Positions 9,464 through 17,869 of a stretch of 64,000 nt of DNA are shown here, in pieces. The stretch comes from Thiolinea disciformis DSM 14473 (GTDB lineage: Bacteria; Pseudomonadota; Gammaproteobacteria; Thiotrichales; Thiotrichaceae). The number at the start of each line of letters is the position of its first letter. Position 1 is the stretch's first letter. Location of the stretch: assembly GCF_000371925.1 (NCBI RefSeq), contig NZ_AQVE01000003.1, positions 1 to 64,000 on the forward strand, given 5' to 3'. The position numbers were made by a program, and so were the translations under genes. The notes under the pieces are model-generated. The model was not told the DNA's origin. It was given only the letters and a program-made list of their open reading frames with translations, and ran no database searches.

Positions 9464-9485
9464 GAACAATTCCGTGTATGTATTG

Positions 9486-10112
9486 CTAAGCAATACGCTG
9501 CAATTCGAGTAAGTGACGCTCTGCATCCAAGCTGGGAACATGCAAACGGTGAGTTCGGGTTAACTGCCAGCCTGGTGGTAGCTCAGCTAACTCATCGTTA
9601 GGGACACGCCCTTTCATCGCATATAACACGCCATCTGCTTGTAAATGAAGTGCGGTAAAAGTAACAAAATCAGCCAGTGAAGCAAAGGCACGACTGACAA
9701 TAGCCGGAAAGGCTTGTTCGGGTCGCCATTGCTCTACGCGAGCTTGCACTACTGTGATATTTTTCAAACCCAGCTCTAAGGCTGCCTGTTGGATAAAGCG
9801 CGTTTTTTTACCATTGGTATCCAACAAAGTAAACTGATGATCCGCTTGGACAATGGCTAAAGGAATACCGGGCAATCCAGCACCACTACCCACATCCAAA
9901 CAACGGTCATGCTGAATAAATGGCGCAACGCTCAAACTATCCCAAAGATGCACAGGCAGCATTTGTGTAGGATCGCGTACGGCTGTCAGATTATAAACCT
10001 GATTCCAACGCTGCAATAATTGCAAATACTGTGCTAATTGCTGTAATTGACGCTCGGACAAGTTTAGCCCAAGCGCCGCTAAGGCGGATTGCCACAGGAT
10101 TGGAATTTGCAT
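9486..10112 (-). CDS. rsmG: 16S rRNA (guanine527-N7)-methyltransferase RsmG
   Basis: Methylates G527 of 16S rRNA using S-adenosylmethionine; loss gives low-level streptomycin resistance in other bacteria. 208 residues with the SAM-binding loop LDVGSGAGLPGIP at 72-84 and the family segment LLDTNGKK near 115. Its start codon shares one base with the mnmG stop (TAATG), showing coupled translation, and parA follows after 22 bases. Confidence 0.96.
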   Translation of the reverse strand: MQIPILWQSALAALGLNLSERQLQQLAQYLQLLQRWNQVYNLTAVRDPTQMLPVHLWDSLSVAPFIQHDRCLDVGSGAGLPGIPLAIVQADHQFTLLDTNGKKTRFIQQAALELGLKNITVVQARVEQWRPEQAFPAIVSRAFASLADFVTFTALHLQADGVLYAMKGRVPNDELAELPPGWQLTRTHRLHVPSLDAERHLLELQRIA

Positions 10113-12013
10113 TAGGCTTGTTTACGCAAACTTTGCGCCATTAACGATTGTTTTTTCAAATGCACTAAGAGCAGCGAAATAGCAGCGGGCGTAACGCCTT
10201 GAATCCGAGCGGCTTGACCAATACTTACTGGTCGTTGATCCAATAACTTTTGGCGCACTTCATTGGATAAACCACTCACTTGGTTATAGTCCAACTGTTC
10301 CGGCAATAGCGTTTCTTCGTGGCGACGTTGACGCTCAATTTCATCCTGTTGGCGATCAATATAGCCTGCATACTTGAATTGGATTTCGACCTGCTCGGCA
10401 ACCCTATCATCCTCCACACGCCCACCCACAGCAGGAATACTGGTTAAGGAATCATAGGTCACATTAGGGCGGCGCAGTAATTCTGCCAATTTATAACCGC
10501 GACTGAGTACATCACCAAACACACGCTGCGTATCTGCTTCGCTGACATGCTGTGGGCTTAGAGACAGATCGCGCATACGCTGCACTTCGCGCTCAATCGC
10601 TTCACGTTTGGTGCAAAACGCTGCCCAACGCACATCATCCACTAAACCTAATGTGCGCCCGATTTCAGTTAGACGTAAATCGGCATTATCTTCACGCAGC
10701 AATAGGCGATGTTCCGCACGACTGGTGAACATGCGATAGGGTTCTTTTGTGCCATTGGTGATTAAATCATCGACTAATACACCCATATAAGCTTGATCAC
10801 GCCGTGGACACCAGCCTTCTTTATCCTGTGCTTGCAGCGCGGCATTCACACCTGCTAATAAGCCTTGTGCCGCTGCTTCTTCATAACCTGTGGTGCCATT
10901 GATTTGGCCTGCAAAGAACAAACCATTAATCGCTTTGGTTTCTAAGGTCGGACGCAGATCGCGTGGATCAAAGAAATCATACTCAATCGCATAGCCAGGG
11001 CGCGTGATATAGGCATTTTCAAAGCCTTCCATCGAGCGTACTAAGGCCAATTGCACATCAAAGGGTAAACTAGTGGAAATCCCATTCGGGTAAAGCTCGT
11101 AGGTGTCTAAGCCTTCTGGTTCTATGAAAATCTGATGGCGCTCCTTATCCGCAAAGCGCACTACCTTATCTTCAATCGACGGGCAGTAACGCGGGCCTAT
11201 GCCTTCGATTTTGCCTGTATACAGTGGGGAACGATCCATACCACTATGAATAATGTCATGGGTTTGCTGATTGGTGTGCGCAATGTAGCAGGAGATTTGA
11301 CGCGGATGCTCAGCGGCTGAACCTAAGAAAGAGAAGACAGGCGTTGGCATATCACCTGCCTGTTCTTCCAGCTTAGTGAAATCGACGGAACGCGCATCAA
11401 CACGCGGCGGTGTACCGGTTTTCAAGCGCCCCACACGCAATGGCATTTCGCGTAAACGTTGCGCCAAGGCAATGGAAGGCGGATCGCCCATACGCCCACC
11501 ACCGTAGTTTTCTAGACCAACATGGATTTTACCCGCCAAGAATGTGCCCGCCGTCAATACCACGGTTTTGGTCATGAAGGTGATTTGGGTTTGTGTGGTG
11601 ACTCCTACCACCCGATCACCTTCTAGCACTAAATCATCCGCCGCTTGTTGGAAGATATCTAAATTAGGTTGGGCTTCGACAATGGCTCGCACCGCCGCTT
11701 TATAACGAATCCGATCCGCTTGCGCTCGCGTGGCACGTACCGCAGCACCCTTGCTGGAATTCAAAATGCGAAACTGAATACCACCACGGTCGGCAGCATG
11801 CGCCATAGCACCACCCAAGGCATCGATTTCCTTGACCAAATGCCCCTTACCAATCCCACCAATCGCCGGATTGCAACTCATCTGCCCCACCGTTTCGATA
11901 TTGTGAGTCAGCAATAAGGTTTTACAACCAGTACGCGCGGCTGCTAAAGCCGCTTCCGTACCAGCGTGACCGCCGCCAACGACAATCACATCATAAGAAT
12001 GGGGGTAACGCAT
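10112..12013 (-). CDS. mnmG: tRNA 5-carboxymethylaminomethyluridine synthase subunit MnmG
   Basis: FAD-dependent partner of MnmE, which adds the carboxymethylaminomethyl group to uridine 34 of several tRNAs. 633 residues. The FAD dinucleotide fold [10 protein letters not shown] is at 13-22; the family signatures [11 protein letters not shown] near 270 and [16 protein letters not shown] near 370 are present. mnmE is not in the window. First gene of the mnmG-rsmG-parA-parB cluster; the toxin-antitoxin pair diverges from it across 135 bases. Confidence 0.97.
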   Translation of the reverse strand: MRYPHSYDVIVVGGGHAGTEAALAAARTGCKTLLLTHNIETVGQMSCNPAIGGIGKGHLVKEIDALGGAMAHAADRGGIQFRILNSSKGAAVRATRAQADRIRYKAAVRAIVEAQPNLDIFQQAADDLVLEGDRVVGVTTQTQITFMTKTVVLTAGTFLAGKIHVGLENYGGGRMGDPPSIALAQRLREMPLRVGRLKTGTPPRVDARSVDFTKLEEQAGDMPTPVFSFLGSAAEHPRQISCYIAHTNQQTHDIIHSGMDRSPLYTGKIEGIGPRYCPSIEDKVVRFADKERHQIFIEPEGLDTYELYPNGISTSLPFDVQLALVRSMEGFENAYITRPGYAIEYDFFDPRDLRPTLETKAINGLFFAGQINGTTGYEEAAAQGLLAGVNAALQAQDKEGWCPRRDQAYMGVLVDDLITNGTKEPYRMFTSRAEHRLLLREDNADLRLTEIGRTLGLVDDVRWAAFCTKREAIEREVQRMRDLSLSPQHVSEADTQRVFGDVLSRGYKLAELLRRPNVTYDSLTSIPAVGGRVEDDRVAEQVEIQFKYAGYIDRQQDEIERQRRHEETLLPEQLDYNQVSGLSNEVRQKLLDQRPVSIGQAARIQGVTPAAISLLLVHLKKQSLMAQSLRKQA

Positions 12014-12131
12014 GAAATTCGCTCGTGCTTGAAAAAGCTTAGAAATTTTAAAAGTGGAGTATTGTAGTATGGAATGCTTTTAGGCTCACTATGAATTTTT
12101 GTAAAAAACCACTAAGATCATATTTAATTAC

Positions 12132-12143
12132 ATAGTTAACTAT
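12132..12143. promoter_or_regulatory. Perfect palindrome, candidate antitoxin operator
   Basis: ATAGTTAACTAT is a perfect 12-bp palindrome lying five bases before the antitoxin ATG. Type II antitoxins usually repress their own operon through such sites; binding here is inference. Confidence 0.5.
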
Positions 12144-12148
12144 ACATT

Positions 12149-12397
12149 ATGCAGACCTTACTCACGACTAAAACTATCTCTATGACTGAATTACGCGAAC
12201 CTGCCAAAGTCTTTAGCCAAGCAGGTGATACACCGATTGCGATTTTAAACCGCAACCAAGTGGTAGGCTATTTTGTCCCCATCAGCGCGGTTGAAACGGT
12301 TCAAACTCGCCCCGCTAGTCTAGATGCAGTCAAACAAGCCTTTAGTTCTCAAAAACACAGGCTTGCACCCGCATTACACTATTTACGGGATAAGTAA
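12149..12397 (+). CDS. Antitoxin of a type II system (YafN/StbD, Phd-YefM superfamily)
   Basis: An 82-residue protein likely to neutralise the Doc toxin encoded next and to repress the operon. Residues 9-45 resemble the YafN/StbD antitoxins: TISMTELREPAK.F...., then IAILNRNQVVGYFVPISA, the Phd/YefM DNA-binding fold, followed by a short C-terminal toxin-binding tail ending HYLRDK. Neither the ATG at 12149 nor an internal one at 12182 has a clear ribosome-binding site; the first retains the whole domain and follows a palindrome. Its stop overlaps the toxin start by one base (TAATG). Confidence 0.8.
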   Translation: MQTLLTTKTISMTELREPAKVFSQAGDTPIAILNRNQVVGYFVPISAVETVQTRPASLDAVKQAFSSQKHRLAPALHYLRDK

Positions 12398-12780
12398 TGG
12401 CCTTTGTCTTGCTCAGTTCCGAAGATATTGAATATTTACATCAGCAAGTTTTGTATGAGGGGGAACTCGTCGGTTTCGCGGGTGATAAATCGCTAGTGAG
12501 TGTTTTGGCACGGGTTGAAAACCGTCTAACTTATGGTCTGATTAAAGATGTGTACGAACTAGCAGCTACTTACGCGACGGTTTTAACGGCAGGACATGTA
12601 TTCAATGATGGTAATAAACGCACTGCATTTACTACCATGAATATTTGCTTAGTGCTAAATGATATTGAACCTGAATTTGACGTGATTCAAGCGGCGGATT
12701 GGATTATTGAGGTTGCTCAAAGCAAACGTGATGAACAAGATTTGGCAGCTTGGTTACGTAGTCAATCATCGATTACTTGA
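12397..12780 (+). CDS. doc: Doc (death-on-curing) family toxin, Fic fold
   Basis: A 127-residue Doc toxin. Characterised Doc is a Fic-fold kinase that phosphorylates EF-Tu and halts translation. The catalytic motif HVFNDGNKR is intact at residues 67-75, with the active-site His67 and the phosphate-binding Asn73/Lys74/Arg75, so the toxin looks functional. An N-terminal R.EN.L segment at residues 39-44 is also conserved. It overlaps the antitoxin gene by one base. The likely target gene, tuf, lies 36 kb away in this window. Confidence 0.9.
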   Translation: MAFVLLSSEDIEYLHQQVLYEGELVGFAGDKSLVSVLARVENRLTYGLIKDVYELAATYATVLTAGHVFNDGNKRTAFTTMNICLVLNDIEPEFDVIQAADWIIEVAQSKRDEQDLAAWLRSQSSIT

Positions 12781-12956
12781 TTTGGTCGTGCTTTAGATGA
12801 GTTGAGTAGTACCTTAAATAAGGTGAACCACCTATATTTCGCTGTTTGCTAAGCTTGTGTAATGAGATTAGAAAATTAACAAGTAAATAGCGTTTCAACG
12901 CTTTAACTGTAGTATTCTATTAATGCTTCTAAAATTAACTTATTTTTGATGCTTTT

Positions 12957-13738
12957 ATGAAAAACTCTCTTATTAGTCGAACAATTATCTTAGCCTTATT
13001 GTGCTTTTTTAACACAACAGCATTATCTCAAAAAATATGGCATGAGGAAAAAATTGGATATCAAATCAATCACCACATCTCATTTATAACATGTCCGAGA
13101 TTCTCAGCAAAAAAGACCCTATCACTCCACCCCCAAATTATGAGTCATTCTTAATAACTTTTACTGAGGATAAAAAGAATAATTATAAACAACTAAGCCG
13201 CACTCTAATGCCTCCAATTTCAACCAAGCTGAAGAAAATTATTTTTTCGAAAAATACTAAAAATCCGTTTAGAGAAATCTACTCTGACTTTTATAATATT
13301 AAAAATATGAAGTATCGCGACAAATGCCCTTATCGGCAAATAAGTCTAGATATAGATAAAAACCCAATAACTCAAGAATGGTTTATTATCTCACCTGTAA
13401 CAGGCTGCATTGCAGGGCAATACTCTACCACTAACAATAATCAACATATTTGGCTATTACAAAAACAAAAAAATAACTATATTATTTTAGCTGAAGGCGA
13501 AAGCATTTTAATGGACATCAATGGATCAAAATCCTATCCAGACCTTAAAATAACCTACTACCTTAGTAGCGTAGTTCCTCCTCACCCTATTCTAGCTTGT
13601 GGGTCGGCAATACAAAAGTGGTCTTTTGATACTAGACAACAACGTTACCGCTATCAAAAACAACTTGCTTTTATCAATGCAGATTGTCCAAATGAAATGG
13701 ATTATGATCTTCCAGAAAAAACTTCATCCAATGGATGA
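12957..13738 (+). pseudogene. Probable frameshifted secreted protein gene
   Basis: Two overlapping frames look like pieces of one gene. The first (12957-13154) begins with a convincing signal peptide, Lys-Asn followed by a hydrophobic run and ALSQ near residue 25, then a soluble start. The second (13091-13738, 215 residues if read from its own ATG) lacks a signal and carries a soluble domain with four cysteines, suitable for a periplasmic protein. The frames would join at a run of six A (13109-13114) or of five C (13130-13134) in their overlap. Codon use is AT-rich, unlike neighbouring housekeeping genes. No family recognised. A sequencing indel could also explain it. Confidence 0.55.
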
Positions 13739-13830
13739 AAAAATATCCGAATCTGTTTAAATAGAATTAACTTAAGGACTATTTATGTTTAAATATTCTA
13801 ATGACAAGTACTTTTTTAGAAAAAATTCAC

Positions 13831-15417
13831 TCAATTATACCAACGCTCCCAGCCTTTTTCGTAATATTGCAAAATGGGATGTGTCGCCAATTGATTGATA
13901 TTCACGGGCACTGCGCTCATATCTGATGGAAAATCAAATAATTGTGGAAGCATAGCCTGATTCAAGAAGCGATAATCCAAAGCAGCTAGTTGGATAGCGC
14001 TAGTATTAAGTTGTTGGCGTGAGGCCATCACAAAACCCCACTCTCCAAAACTTGGCACATGCACATGATAAGGCACACTAAACCAAGACTCAGGAATCGA
14101 GTCATTTTTTCCAGCCGCCTGCATCGTAGCGGCAACACACCAGAAAGCTTCGCGTGAATATAAAGGTGAGGTAGCTTGCGCCGCCATAATACCTTGCTGC
14201 GATAAATGCTGTTTGATCAGACTATAAAATGGCACGCTATAAAGGCGCGACAAACTAATATTATTGGGGTCAGGCAAATCAATAAAAATGGCATCATAAA
14301 GCTGGTTATTAGTCTCCAAAAACTTCCATGCATCTTGATTCACAATCTGAACCCGTGGATTGCGGAGAGCATTTTGATTAAGAGGTCGCAATAAAGCATT
14401 ATTTTTAAAGAGCTCAGTGACCGTAGGATCAAGGTCAACAATTGTAATCTGCTTTACACTCGCGTAGCGCAATAACTCCCGAGCAGCCAAACCATCACCC
14501 CCCCCTAAAATTAAGATATTTTCTGGCTGACGCAGTAAGCCCATGACAGGATGAATTAAAGTTTCGTGGTAGCGATATTCATCAAAACTATCAAACTGCA
14601 AAGCACCATTAATATAAAACCTTAAACGCTCTCCTCGGCGTGTGAGAATTAAACGCTGATGAAAATGAGTATCTTGAGCATAAATAATTTCATCTTGATA
14701 AAGTTTATGCTCAAGTTGCGAGGTAAAGCGTGAGGATTGAGCCATCCCTACTAACAATAATGCAGTCAACACTAAGGCGCCTAGGCTGAGCCATTGCCCT
14801 GAGCGAATTTCACCTCGAAAGACATATAAAGCCAATAAGGCCACACCAACATTCAAGAGTGCCGTAAAAAATCCAGTTTCTAACAATCCTAATTGTGGCA
14901 CTAGCACCAAAGGAAATAATAATGCGGCTAATAGCGCACCGATATAATCGGCTGTGAATACATTCGACACATTCAGCTTTAGGGAAAAGTGCTCTTGCAA
15001 AATACGGATAATTAAGGGGATCTCAATACCTAGTAGAGCTCCTTGTAGAAAAACCAAAACAAATAATAAGGGTGAATAATTATCTAGAATAGCAAAGGCA
15101 AAAAATAAAACTGGCGCAGAAAAACCTCCCAATACTGCAATCAGCAATTGCAAGGTAACAAATAAGCGTGGCAATTCATTTTCAAAAAAACGCGACCACC
15201 ATGCACCTACGCCCATGGAGCTCATGAATAAACCGATGACTAAAGAAAACTGATAAACTGAATCACCCAGCAAATAGCTTGATAGCGTACCGGCTAATAA
15301 CTCATAAATCAGGCCACATATCGCAATAACAAAAGCAGCCATTAATAACGCTAATTGCTGTTGGCGTTGTAGACGACTCCCTACTGACGCGCCTTCACTT
15401 TCCACAGGGCTAGACAT
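13831..15417 (-). CDS. Membrane-anchored spermidine synthase-like aminopropyltransferase
   Basis: A 528-residue fusion of a polytopic membrane part and a SpeE-like catalytic domain. Residues 20-228 hold about seven hydrophobic helices. The methyltransferase-fold domain then shows GGGDG at 305-309 (decarboxylated-AdoMet binding), IVDLDP at 326-331, QDAW near 361 and DLPDP at 380-384, where the catalytic Asp is expected. Soluble spermidine synthases transfer aminopropyl from decarboxylated AdoMet to putrescine; the substrate of membrane forms like this is unproven. It ends the five-gene DUF4178-DUF350 operon, 16 bases after DUF350. No AdoMet decarboxylase gene is seen nearby. Confidence 0.85.
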   Translation of the reverse strand: MSSPVESEGASVGSRLQRQQQLALLMAAFVIAICGLIYELLAGTLSSYLLGDSVYQFSLVIGLFMSSMGVGAWWSRFFENELPRLFVTLQLLIAVLGGFSAPVLFFAFAILDNYSPLLFVLVFLQGALLGIEIPLIIRILQEHFSLKLNVSNVFTADYIGALLAALLFPLVLVPQLGLLETGFFTALLNVGVALLALYVFRGEIRSGQWLSLGALVLTALLLVGMAQSSRFTSQLEHKLYQDEIIYAQDTHFHQRLILTRRGERLRFYINGALQFDSFDEYRYHETLIHPVMGLLRQPENILILGGGDGLAARELLRYASVKQITIVDLDPTVTELFKNNALLRPLNQNALRNPRVQIVNQDAWKFLETNNQLYDAIFIDLPDPNNISLSRLYSVPFYSLIKQHLSQQGIMAAQATSPLYSREAFWCVAATMQAAGKNDSIPESWFSVPYHVHVPSFGEWGFVMASRQQLNTSAIQLAALDYRFLNQAMLPQLFDFPSDMSAVPVNINQLATHPILQYYEKGWERWYN

Positions 15418-15433
15418 AAATAATCAATAGCAC

Positions 15434-15646
15434 CTAACGAATCGCTGAGGAGTAGATCATCCCTAAGGCAATTATAACCGCTGCTACTACAATAGCGACG
15501 GCGGTATTATTTTCCTCAACAATTTTCTTTTCTAAAGGAAAAGGACGAATCCATTCCAATAAAAAAATGGTAAAGACAAATAATCCCATCCCAATTGCGC
15601 CATACACAAGGCTTGAAACAATACTGCTCATGGATAAATCTGCCAT
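15434..15646 (-). CDS. DUF350 family small membrane protein
   Basis: A 70-residue inner-membrane protein with two hydrophobic segments (about 12-29 and 47-66) separated by a charged loop PFPLEKKIVEENN, matching the DUF350/UPF0719 (YjfL) family; function unknown. AAGGA lies eight bases before the ATG. DUF350 genes often travel with PspA-like, spermidine-synthase-like and DUF4178 genes, so a role in membrane or polyamine-linked stress is suspected but not shown. Fourth gene of the operon. Confidence 0.82.
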   Translation of the reverse strand: MADLSMSSIVSSLVYGAIGMGLFVFTIFLLEWIRPFPLEKKIVEENNTAVAIVVAAVIIALGMIYSSAIR

Positions 15647-15673
15647 CTTTATTTTCCTTCATGAATCTTGAAA

Positions 15674-15841
15674 TTATTTACCTGAATTGTAACCACCAGA
15701 GCTACTACTACCACCATTACTGCCCGATCGAACACTACTAGCACGCTCAAACTCCGTGTCCTGCATTCCGACATTTCGATAGGTTAAATAAGCCGCCCCT
15801 ATCGTGAGAATGGTGAAGCATATAGCCATGTAACGTGCCAT
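15674..15841 (-). CDS. 55-residue membrane peptide with Gly/Ser-rich tail
   Basis: A short gene within the 219-base gap between the large DUF4178 gene and DUF350. The product starts MARYMAICFTILTIGAAYL, one transmembrane helix at about residues 5-20, then a short charged stretch (QDTEFERASS) and a tail of Gly, Ser and Asn. AAGG precedes the ATG at about ten bases. Spacing (24 bases after the upstream gene, 27 before DUF350) and strand suit an operon member. No homologue recognised; the Ser/Gly tail may be extracytoplasmic or flexible. Confidence 0.65.
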   Translation of the reverse strand: MARYMAICFTILTIGAAYLTYRNVGMQDTEFERASSVRSGSNGGSSSSGGYNSGK

Positions 15842-15865
15842 TATAGTTAGCCTTATGACCTTTTA

Positions 15866-17131
15866 TTAATCATCCATTACAGCATTCCAGCGCTTTGTCT
15901 CAAATCGCCAACGACGCCATGGGTAAAGCAAGATACCGAGTAAAGCCAATATTAATAGGGCGAAGAAATAACGTTTGCCCACAAACCCTTCATAAACTTT
16001 CACACTGACTACACCGGTAGGACGCGTGCTAGACTCATTAACACCGCCCTCAGGAGCTTCGATTATTAGGGTATATTGCCCTGCTTCCGGGACTTTAAAT
16101 AAAGCTCTTGCCTCGCGACTGCCCTCTGACCAGCTCTCGCCATCTTCATAGCCTTCGTAATACGAGACTTCTTTACCAATCGAATAAATCTCTGTATTAC
16201 CTTTCAGCAAAGTCACTTCAAAGAACATCCACGCATTGCGTAAAGTGGTATCTAGATTAAGCGCCACCAAGCGATTAGCATTGTTAATCGTGAAGGTTGT
16301 GGTTTGAGGCGTATTTTTTAATTCAGCAAGATCAAAACTACCGTGATAAACCTCGCGCCCACTAAACAAAAGCCAAATGACCAACACCACCATCAATGCT
16401 AAGAGTGCAAACGGCGTACTGACTTTACTCAGTGCTTGTAGCCAAGGTGCATGAAATGGCTGAGCCGGATGAATATCACTAGGTTGATCAATCGTCTGAT
16501 CCGTGAGTTTAAAACTCTTATAGACCAACTCAGGCTCTAGATACTCCCCCACATAAACCTCGCTTTCTTCCGCACTAAACTCTGCGCTCAGAAATAATGG
16601 GGGTGCAATCGCTTCGGCTATACGATTCTTATCACCTACTTTAGCCTTCCACGTCAGCTCGCCAGCCACATAAGTGATGGTTGCTTCGTAATATTCATAA
16701 ATACGAAAAACTTGCTGATCCTTGCCCTGCACCAAGTCTTTGATCGATTTAGCTTGTAACTGATGCGGCAAATAAGCGCGGGTCCGACGTGCAAAGGTAA
16801 AATGACCATGATCATAAGTAAGCCAAGCATAACCATGCGTTGGCGAAAACAATAGTAAATCGACCCAATAGGTTTCCGCAAAGCGCCCGACCATACCAAT
16901 AATAGTAAAGTCAACCTCTTTCAGTCGCCCTTGCATACCGATCTCAAGAGGACAAGTCGGCTTTTGTTGATTCTTAAATTGAGCCAAGACGGCATATTCT
17001 TGCTGCACATCCATAATTGTGCCGCAGTACTGACAATTTAGGGTGAGAATTTTGTGCCCGCCGCCATGCAATTGCAGAGGAGCACCGCAAGCGGTACAAC
17101 GAATACTGCGCAGTTTAGGCTTTTCACTCAT
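15866..17131 (-). CDS. DUF4178 protein with zinc ribbon and C-terminal membrane helices
   Basis: A 421-residue protein of unknown function. The N-terminus has two CxxC pairs (CTACG and CQYCG, residues 12-37), a zinc-ribbon. A DUF4178 beta-rich domain follows at about 60-200 (IGMQGRLKEVDFTIIGMVGRF, then YWVDLLLF), a transmembrane helix near 238-258, a predicted extracytoplasmic beta domain, and a last helix near 390-407 with a basic tail. Its start overlaps the end of the smaller DUF4178 gene by four bases (ATGA). It is second in the operon ending in the spermidine-synthase-like gene. Confidence 0.8.
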   Translation of the reverse strand: MSEKPKLRSIRCTACGAPLQLHGGGHKILTLNCQYCGTIMDVQQEYAVLAQFKNQQKPTCPLEIGMQGRLKEVDFTIIGMVGRFAETYWVDLLLFSPTHGYAWLTYDHGHFTFARRTRAYLPHQLQAKSIKDLVQGKDQQVFRIYEYYEATITYVAGELTWKAKVGDKNRIAEAIAPPLFLSAEFSAEESEVYVGEYLEPELVYKSFKLTDQTIDQPSDIHPAQPFHAPWLQALSKVSTPFALLALMVVLVIWLLFSGREVYHGSFDLAELKNTPQTTTFTINNANRLVALNLDTTLRNAWMFFEVTLLKGNTEIYSIGKEVSYYEGYEDGESWSEGSREARALFKVPEAGQYTLIIEAPEGGVNESSTRPTGVVSVKVYEGFVGKRYFFALLILALLGILLYPWRRWRFETKRWNAVMDD

Positions 17132-17745
17132 AAAGCAGCCTTAATTTCAAAAGGATCAATCCAAGAGCCTTGATAAGCACTAGGTTTGCCTTCCATTGGA
17201 TATTCAAGTGTCACTAAGGCGCTGTTATTGCCAGACAAATGCAAATAAATCATTTTATCGTCTGGAAAAATAGCTTCTGGCAACTCGCCCTTAATCCCCT
17301 CACAGCGCGCGATATTCTTTTCGGTTATTTCCCATTCTTGCTGGCGTTGTTTAATCGTTTGTCCTACTTGCACTTCGCGTAGATTAGGAAAAGGATCAAT
17401 CCACTCCATAGGCGACTCAAAAGCAAAATCCCCTTCATCCACACTCAACCAACGCCCCATCCCTGTGCTATCGATCACCCACCATTCATCCCAAAAGCCA
17501 CCTTTGTAGGTATAACGCACCTGACCAACAGGGGTATACGTCAATTTTTGATAAGTAAAAGGCGTGCGTAATTGCAAAAGGCTGGGCATATCCGCTAATA
17601 CAGAAGCCTTTCCCGCTAAGCGTACCGCTTCATCTTCGAGGAAAATCGTAGAGCCGCAGTGTGCACAAACCGTTAATTTGCTAAAACGGAAATGGACAGG
17701 AAGCAAGTTACCGCATTGCGGACAGTTGTGTGTTTTTGGCTTCAT
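17128..17745 (-). CDS. DUF4178 protein with N-terminal zinc ribbon
   Basis: A 205-residue soluble protein: zinc ribbon CPQCG...CAHCG at residues 8-32, then one DUF4178 domain containing PVGQVRYTYKGGFWDEWWVID and WLSVDEGDFAF. It has no membrane helix, unlike its larger paralogue downstream, with which it shares the layout ribbon plus DUF4178, suggesting duplication. First gene of the operon; an inverted repeat around a possible -10 lies just upstream at 17773-17799. Function unknown. Confidence 0.8.
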   Translation of the reverse strand: MKPKTHNCPQCGNLLPVHFRFSKLTVCAHCGSTIFLEDEAVRLAGKASVLADMPSLLQLRTPFTYQKLTYTPVGQVRYTYKGGFWDEWWVIDSTGMGRWLSVDEGDFAFESPMEWIDPFPNLREVQVGQTIKQRQQEWEITEKNIARCEGIKGELPEAIFPDDKMIYLHLSGNNSALVTLEYPMEGKPSAYQGSWIDPFEIKAAL

Positions 17746-17772
17746 ATTAGACTGTTATTAGTATCAATTCTA

Positions 17773-17811
17773 ACTAAGCGCAAGTGTAGCACGCTTAGTG
17801 AAGCATTTAAA
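17773..17811 (-). promoter_or_regulatory. Candidate promoter and operator of the DUF4178 operon
   Basis: Minus strand TTTAAA (17806-17811), 17 bases, TACACT (17783-17788). The -10 is flanked by an 8-bp perfect inverted repeat, ACTAAGCG (17773-17780) and CGCTTAGT (17792-17799), with no T-tract, so it looks more like an operator than a terminator. Confidence 0.4.
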
Positions 17812-17869
17812 ATTTAACCAGCTTTGCCTAAGCTGCCGTACAGATTATTACAGCAGCTTGGTTGAGGAC

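Noticed and set aside
7716-9485. parS sites near parAB
   Set aside because: No GTTTCACGTGAAAC-like palindrome was found by eye; a proper scan with mismatches was not possible.
9464-9541. 26-codon extension of parA
   Set aside because: It overlaps rsmG and precedes the canonical MTKLIAVANQKGG start.
12811-12824. ACCTTAAATAAGGT palindrome after doc
   Set aside because: Short AT-rich stem without a clear T-tract; could be chance in a low-GC region.
17830-17859. AAGCTGC/GCAGCTT inverted repeat after bioB
   Set aside because: Seven pairs around a 16-base loop and no T-tract; too weak to call a terminator.
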